DNA from: Polytrichum commune | Taxonomy: Eukaryota; Streptophyta; Polytrichopsida; Polytrichales; Polytrichaceae | Length of the DNA: 64,000 nt | Reading direction: 5' to 3' | NCBI GenBank assembly: GCA_950295325.1 | Contig: OX485804.1 | Span: forward strand, 32,612,001-32,676,000 | Shown: piece by piece, positions 59,646 through 64,000 of the stretch | Position numbering within the stretch: position 1 is the first letter of the stretch | Layout: the number at the start of each line of letters is the position of its first letter | Translations under genes and position numbers: made by a program | The notes under the pieces: generated by a model | Database searches by the model: none | Seen by the model: the letters and a program-made list of their open reading frames with translations, nothing else | What the model was told of the DNA's origin: nothing

Positions 59646-59921
59646 CACCCTGGACATCATTTGGTCGTGGACCCTAGTGTAATCCCACCCCAATAAGCAA
59701 TATAAATGCAAATACCTAGCCACATAAGACACACATACACCTTGGACATTCTTTGGTCTTGGACCCTAGCGTAATCCCACACCAATAAGCAATATCAATG
59801 TAAATACCTAGCCACATAAGACACATGTACACCCTGGACATTATTTGGGTCTTGGACCCTAGTGTATCCCACCCTAATAAGCAATATCAATGTAAATACC
59901 TAGCCACATAAGACACACGGT
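59646..59921. repeat. Tandem repeat, 92-bp unit, 3 copies
   Basis: 'CACCCTGGACAT' or 'CACCTTGGACAT' at 59646, 59738 and 59830, each followed by 'GGACCCTAG', 'TCCCAC', 'AATAAGCAATAT', 'AAATACCTAGCCACATAAGA'. Spacing is 92 bp both times, and a short extra 'CACATAAGACACAC' follows the last unit. Non-coding. Confidence 0.9.
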
Positions 59922-61131
59922 CACATAAGACACACATATCTATACTCCTAAAGGCCGTGGCAAAATTGCCCCAAAATCCTCTAGAATAGTTCAATCCAAC
60001 TCAAAAGCTCGTTAGAGAAGATTCTCACGTCCTCTTTTGGTAGATCTAACCATACGGATGCATACCTTGTCAAGTCATGATTTGTTCATACAAACTTTCA
60101 ACATGTCTACGTGTCCATAACCAGAAGCTTATAACGTAAACTTGTGTGCTAATATTGTCAAGCAACAACGATTGGCTAGAGAAAAACGTCCACCTCAGCC
60201 CTTACGATATGTGGTTGTTATTTGGTTCGTTTCTCATGTTCTCCAACTTCTACCGATTAGATTTACACAACCAAACTTGTGTTGCACTAACAAATCTAAG
60301 ATGAAACATTTGGGGGGGGGGGAATCGAAGATCATACCTCCTCTGTTTTACTCATGGTTACCATAAAGTGCACGTTTGTGTGACTAGATACATAGGTCCT
60401 CCCAGTTGTGTTCACTATCAATCATAGAGTAGTTATCAACATTGAAAAAACATGGTACAATCTCTCCTAACCATGCTTGTTCATGGTGTGTGCTCTTTGG
60501 TCCTCACCGAACCACATACCAATCAAATGTAGAGGTCCGAATAAGAAGAAAACGAGGCACTTAAGACCCATCTTACGTTAGGGTTTAGGGCTTTGGCCTT
60601 TTAGGGGGTTATATAATAGGGCACTTTGGGGTGACGTAGGCTCAAAAGAACACATATACACCTTTTGGAAGAGTACGGGGATTTTGTACGGAATTTGGCC
60701 ATGGCCGGACCTAGTAAGTTGAATGCAGCGGAGGGCTCAGCTGCCACCCTTTGTCGGACGTTGTACTCCCAGCTCATATGACAGGTAGCCAAACCATGAG
60801 TGCCCATATATTTTCAATTTAATAAGCCTCCCATCCCATAGCAATAACAACCTTTACATATGCCGCCATAAGTGCTTGTGGATGTGAGGGATGTGTATTT
60901 TGAGCACCAAGGTGTTTGGCATGTGACGTAACATAAGCATGCCCAATCTCGTTACTCGTCTTGAATGGACGACCCTTTATTTTGAGGAGTGTGTATCTAA
61001 AAAGGGAGATCAAGAAGACACGTGTTTAAAAGATGTCGGACTATTTCATGTTCGAAATTTGATAATTGTTCTAGGTTTAGTAGGCAACGTGATTGGAAGG
61101 GTTTATATATCATTCAATTAGAATGATGTAA
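59922..61131. other. Gene-free DNA
   Basis: Contains a G run near 60312-60321 and dispersed-repeat text near 60380-60560. Short frames at 60142 and 60601-61013 are unrecognised. Confidence 0.5.
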
Positions 61132-61631
61132 GGGCCACTTCACACACGAGCCAAGAGCCGTGACCATGAAATTGTGAGAGCCCAAAAGAAAGTGTCCAAA
61201 GGCCATCCCAAGACACCTCCAAAATCATGTAGTGGGGTCATGGACCCTCAAGTGTAGTGTGAAGTCATCTATGACTGGGCCCTCAACCAAATGCGAGTTC
61301 AATGAATTTCTATTCATGCAGGTCCTCACACGTGATTAAGTACAATAGATCAACGGTTGTGAGTGTTCGGAATGCCATGGTCTCCCTATTGTGTGTTAGG
61401 CCTACCTCCAAGAGGTGGTTCTTGAAAATAGTCCAAGTCACCATGAAACATGATCCATTTGATGCCATGTAGGAATCCATGTAGACTTTACATCCATGTT
61501 GCATTCACATACTCCGTTGGTCCCTCAAGCGTAGTGTGAAGCAAACTTGGACCGGCTCCGCCTTTTCCACCAATGAGAGTGCTTGAAGTGTACCTAGTCA
61601 CAGGCTCTCAACCTCATGTGTGAAGTGGCCC
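61132..61631 (+). mobile_element. Tourist-like MITE, copy 4 (reference copy, perfect TAA TSD)
   Basis: Exactly 500 bp, starting GGGCCACTTCACACACGAG and ending ATGTGTGAAGTGGCCC, flanked by TAA on both sides (61129-61131, 61632-61634). TIR about 15 bp perfect. It carries an internal near-palindromic pair of 'CCCTCAAG.GTAGTGTGAAG' phrases. No transposase. The intact flanks make it the best template for defining the family. Confidence 0.92.
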
Positions 61632-61814
61632 TAAGGCAAGCATGCCTAATCCTATTACCCATCTTAAATGTACACCTACATTTGAATGGTGCATGGTTAG
61701 AACTTGGGTGTACATCTTAGAATAAACATTGAAAATATGTGTGTTTTCAAAAAGGTCAAACTACATGCTCAAAATTTGTTAACTATTCTAGATCCAAATA
61801 TTCAACATGATATT

Positions 61815-62620
61815 ATATTTACTCGTAAAGTTTCTCAAAGAGGGACGAAACCACGGGGTTTCATCCTTCTTGAAGAAAACTTTGCATTCAAAGCTTGTTA
61901 GCTCGTCGTGTATCGAAGCCTATTTTGAGAGTCGGTTGAAACCCTTGGTACCTCCTCTTTCCATCTAAAATAGGAGTACGTGCATGGGATCCGCTATCCT
62001 AGACCCCAAATTAGCATATGCAAGGCTCGTTTGGCCCACCCATCCTAGTAGGACAAGCCAGAAAGCCAATTTTCAATAGTCGGCACCACTCTTTGTGTAT
62101 GGTAGATGAAGCATTAACAAAATTGAGGTGACTTTGTGTCAAATTTCATAAACTCAAGGTTTGCGACTAAACCCATTGTGTCATGTGCTTTACTTTGCAA
62201 ACAACTCCATTAGAGTTGTGTATGAAGTATCTCGAAGTGGGATGAAACCATGGGTTTCATCTGTCTTTGAGAATTTTTTCATTAAGAGCTAGTTTGTCGC
62301 GTATTAGAGCCTTTATGAAAAGTTGGGTGAAACTTTGGGACCTCCTCTTTCCACCTCAAAAACTTTGAGGGATGATGTAGGGTGAAGAATAGGGCATGCG
62401 CATGAGACCCAATGTCCTAAATCCCATATCAACCTATGCAAGGCTAGCTTGCCCCACCCATCCTAATAGGACAAGCTAGAAAGCCGGTTTCAGATAGCCC
62501 AACACCAATCTTTGTGTACGGTACTTTAAGCATTAAGAAAACTTTGGTGACCTTATGTTAATTCTCGTAAACTCAAGGTTCCGGGACACAACCCATGGTT
62601 TCATGTGCTTCACTTTACAT
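61815..62620 (+). repeat. Tandem duplication, ~400-bp unit
   Basis: Unit 1 (about 61815-62205) and unit 2 (about 62215-62620) share 'GATGAAACCA.GGGTTTCAT', 'CCTCCTCTTTCCA', 'TGCAAGGCT', 'CCCACCCATCCTA', 'GGACAAGC', 'CTTTGTGTA' and 'AAACTCAAGGTT'. A partial inverted relative lies at 240-410. Non-coding. Confidence 0.8.
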
Positions 62621-63469
62621 GATGTATAACTCTATTATGGGACAAATGTTGAGCCTTGGTGGGTAGGGGCAATTGAAAGCGTTGACAAGTTGCGTTGTAG
62701 TGGATCTGAAGCCATGGTTTTAATGTAAGGTAAGCACGCCTATTCATGTTATCCATCGTAAACATACACCTATATTTGAGCGGTGCATGAAGAGACGTGG
62801 ACCTGAAAACAAACATCAATACCAATACGTGTTTAAATAAGATCAAACTACAAGCTCAAATTTTCCTAACTATTCTAGATCCACGTGTCGAATAAAAAAC
62901 AAATACGATCATGTAGCACGAAAGAGAGAACCTTTGAAACTTTGACAATGGATGAGACATTCACACGAGCTCCGAGCTTAGTCGATAATTATGGTTTAAC
63001 CCAAATTTGGGCCTCGGTGGGTAGAGGCCATCAAGAGGGGTTGGGAAGCCATGCTCTCTTAGTGGTTCCGGAGCCAAGGCCCTTTTTCCCTTCCCTTCCC
63101 TTTCCAGCCGGAGCACATAGTAGTAAGCTGGCAACAATCATACACTCACAAGTACACACGGGAAAATGGTAGGCATGATTGAGGCAAGAAGCAACCCCAT
63201 CTCGGCTTTGAGGTAAGGCTTAGAAGGCCTCGCTCCTTACTCCCAATAATGCCCAATCTCTTTCTTTCCCACTCTCATGAGTCGGTCACGGGCCACCCAC
63301 ACCTCCCTCTATTGTTGCCATGCTTCCTAGCTCTCACGGGAACCACTTGAGCACCTTCCAAACCCATGCAACCTACCTAACTCTATCTAAAGTACGCGGG
63401 GTGTTATTCGGTTAGTTTTTTCCCCCGCCGTCTATTGATCGACTTCACATCTTCAAACGTTGTGTTGCA
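62621..63469. other. Gene-free DNA
   Basis: Dispersed-repeat text near 62740-62890 ('CTAACTATTCTAGATCCA', shared with 61780-61800). A pyrimidine-rich patch lies near 63080-63105. No gene is supported. Confidence 0.5.
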
Positions 63470-63799
63470 TTACACAAAATATGATATTGAGTGTTTGATA
63501 CACTAAATATGAATGCGCACACTAATTCTCAACAACTTTGTGAAAGTAAGTAACATTAAATGTAAACTCAAACACTGACTATCAACTATGCTAATATGTG
63601 GAAGTTACATGTTTGAATTCAGTGTTAGTAAGGGTATGAAAGAAAAGGATATAATAAGGGAGGTGGCAATAGGGAAGGTAGCGAGCGGCACATTTATGTG
63701 TAACACTAATTGTCAAAGAATTGAAAATCAGTGTTGAGCATGGTAGGGTGGTAACCACACTAAGTATAATCAAACACTAGATATCATATTTTGTGCAGT
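63470..63799. repeat. Foldback element with CACAAAATATGATAT arms
   Basis: Left 'ACACAAAATATGATATTGAG' pairs with the complement of right 'GATATCATATTTTGTGCAG'; 'AGTGTTTGATAC' also pairs with 'AATCAAACACT'. Arms of about 45 bp with mismatches. Related to the CTACACTAAA foldbacks elsewhere in the window. Confidence 0.65.
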
Positions 63800-64000
63800 G
63801 AACTTACGCGATGAAACACCACCGAGAAACATCAGATCGGAACGTGGATCTCCCCTTCGTTAGTTGTGGTTATCGGGAGTGCATGTATGTTGATTATTTA
63901 TTGGTGCAGAGTCGTAACGAAACTTGGAGATCGAGTCCACTCTCTTTTCAATGTGGGTCTTTTTGGTGTATGTGTTTGGATGCACACCTAATTACACACC
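63800..64000. other. Window end, no feature seen
   Basis: Ends in text resembling the commonest dispersed repeat ('CTCTCTTTTCAATGTGGGTC...GATGCACACC'). No gene is supported. Confidence 0.5.

Noticed and set aside
62885-63172. 95-codon plus-strand frame
   Set aside because: It starts at GTG, has no recognisable domain, and overlaps dispersed-repeat text.
1-64000. CRISPR array, bacterial operon or phage system
   Set aside because: Genes contain many GT-AG introns and plant-specific families. The tandem arrays have units too long and contiguous, without spacers, for CRISPR.

Overview
This window is nuclear DNA from a land plant. It is AT-rich and gene-poor, with spliced genes using GT-AG introns, abundant TIR transposon relics and microsatellites, and three recognisable protein genes packed into the middle third (about 28.5-48.0 kb). 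The protein sequences are clearly plant-type. I cannot fix the species. The diverged N-termini and the RRPK-containing insert of the SAM50 protein look less like typical angiosperm sequences and may hint at an earlier-diverging vascular plant, but that is only an impression.

Genes. (1) A 14-exon HEXO1-type beta-N-acetylhexosaminidase (GH20) on the minus strand, 28503-35951, 571 aa, with signal peptide and intact catalytic Asp-Glu pair. (2) A 6-exon CCDC115/Vma22-like V-ATPase assembly factor on the minus strand, 38269-41215, 240 aa. (3) A 5-exon SAM50/Omp85 outer-membrane beta-barrel assembly protein on the plus strand, 44432-47999, 533 aa. All exon joins keep the frame. Genes 2 and 3 are head-to-head with about 3.2 kb between start codons, and each has a telo-box (AAACCCTAA) in its presumed 5' leader. 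The three genes have no obvious shared pathway; HEXO1 and CCDC115 both relate loosely to vacuole/endomembrane function, while SAM50 is mitochondrial.

Flanks. 1-28.5 kb and 48-64 kb hold no gene I can support. They are a mosaic of small transposons: a Tourist-like MITE family with TAA-type flanks (four near-complete copies, one inside CCDC115 intron 1), a Stowaway-like element with a perfect 31-bp TIR, hAT-like elements with 8-bp target duplications (one nested in inverted orientation inside another copy of its own family), several foldback families, a degenerate LINE reverse-transcriptase tail, and tandem arrays (a 187-217 bp unit array next to a MITE end, a 92-bp triplication, a ~400-bp duplication).

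I found no sign of an unknown multi-gene system. The most interesting structures are the nested hAT-like element with a related unfilled locus elsewhere in the window, the composite MITE/tandem-array cluster at 3.5-6.3 kb, and the tandem expansions confined to HEXO1 introns. All exon borders and repeat limits were read by eye from the sequence; no alignment or database search was run.
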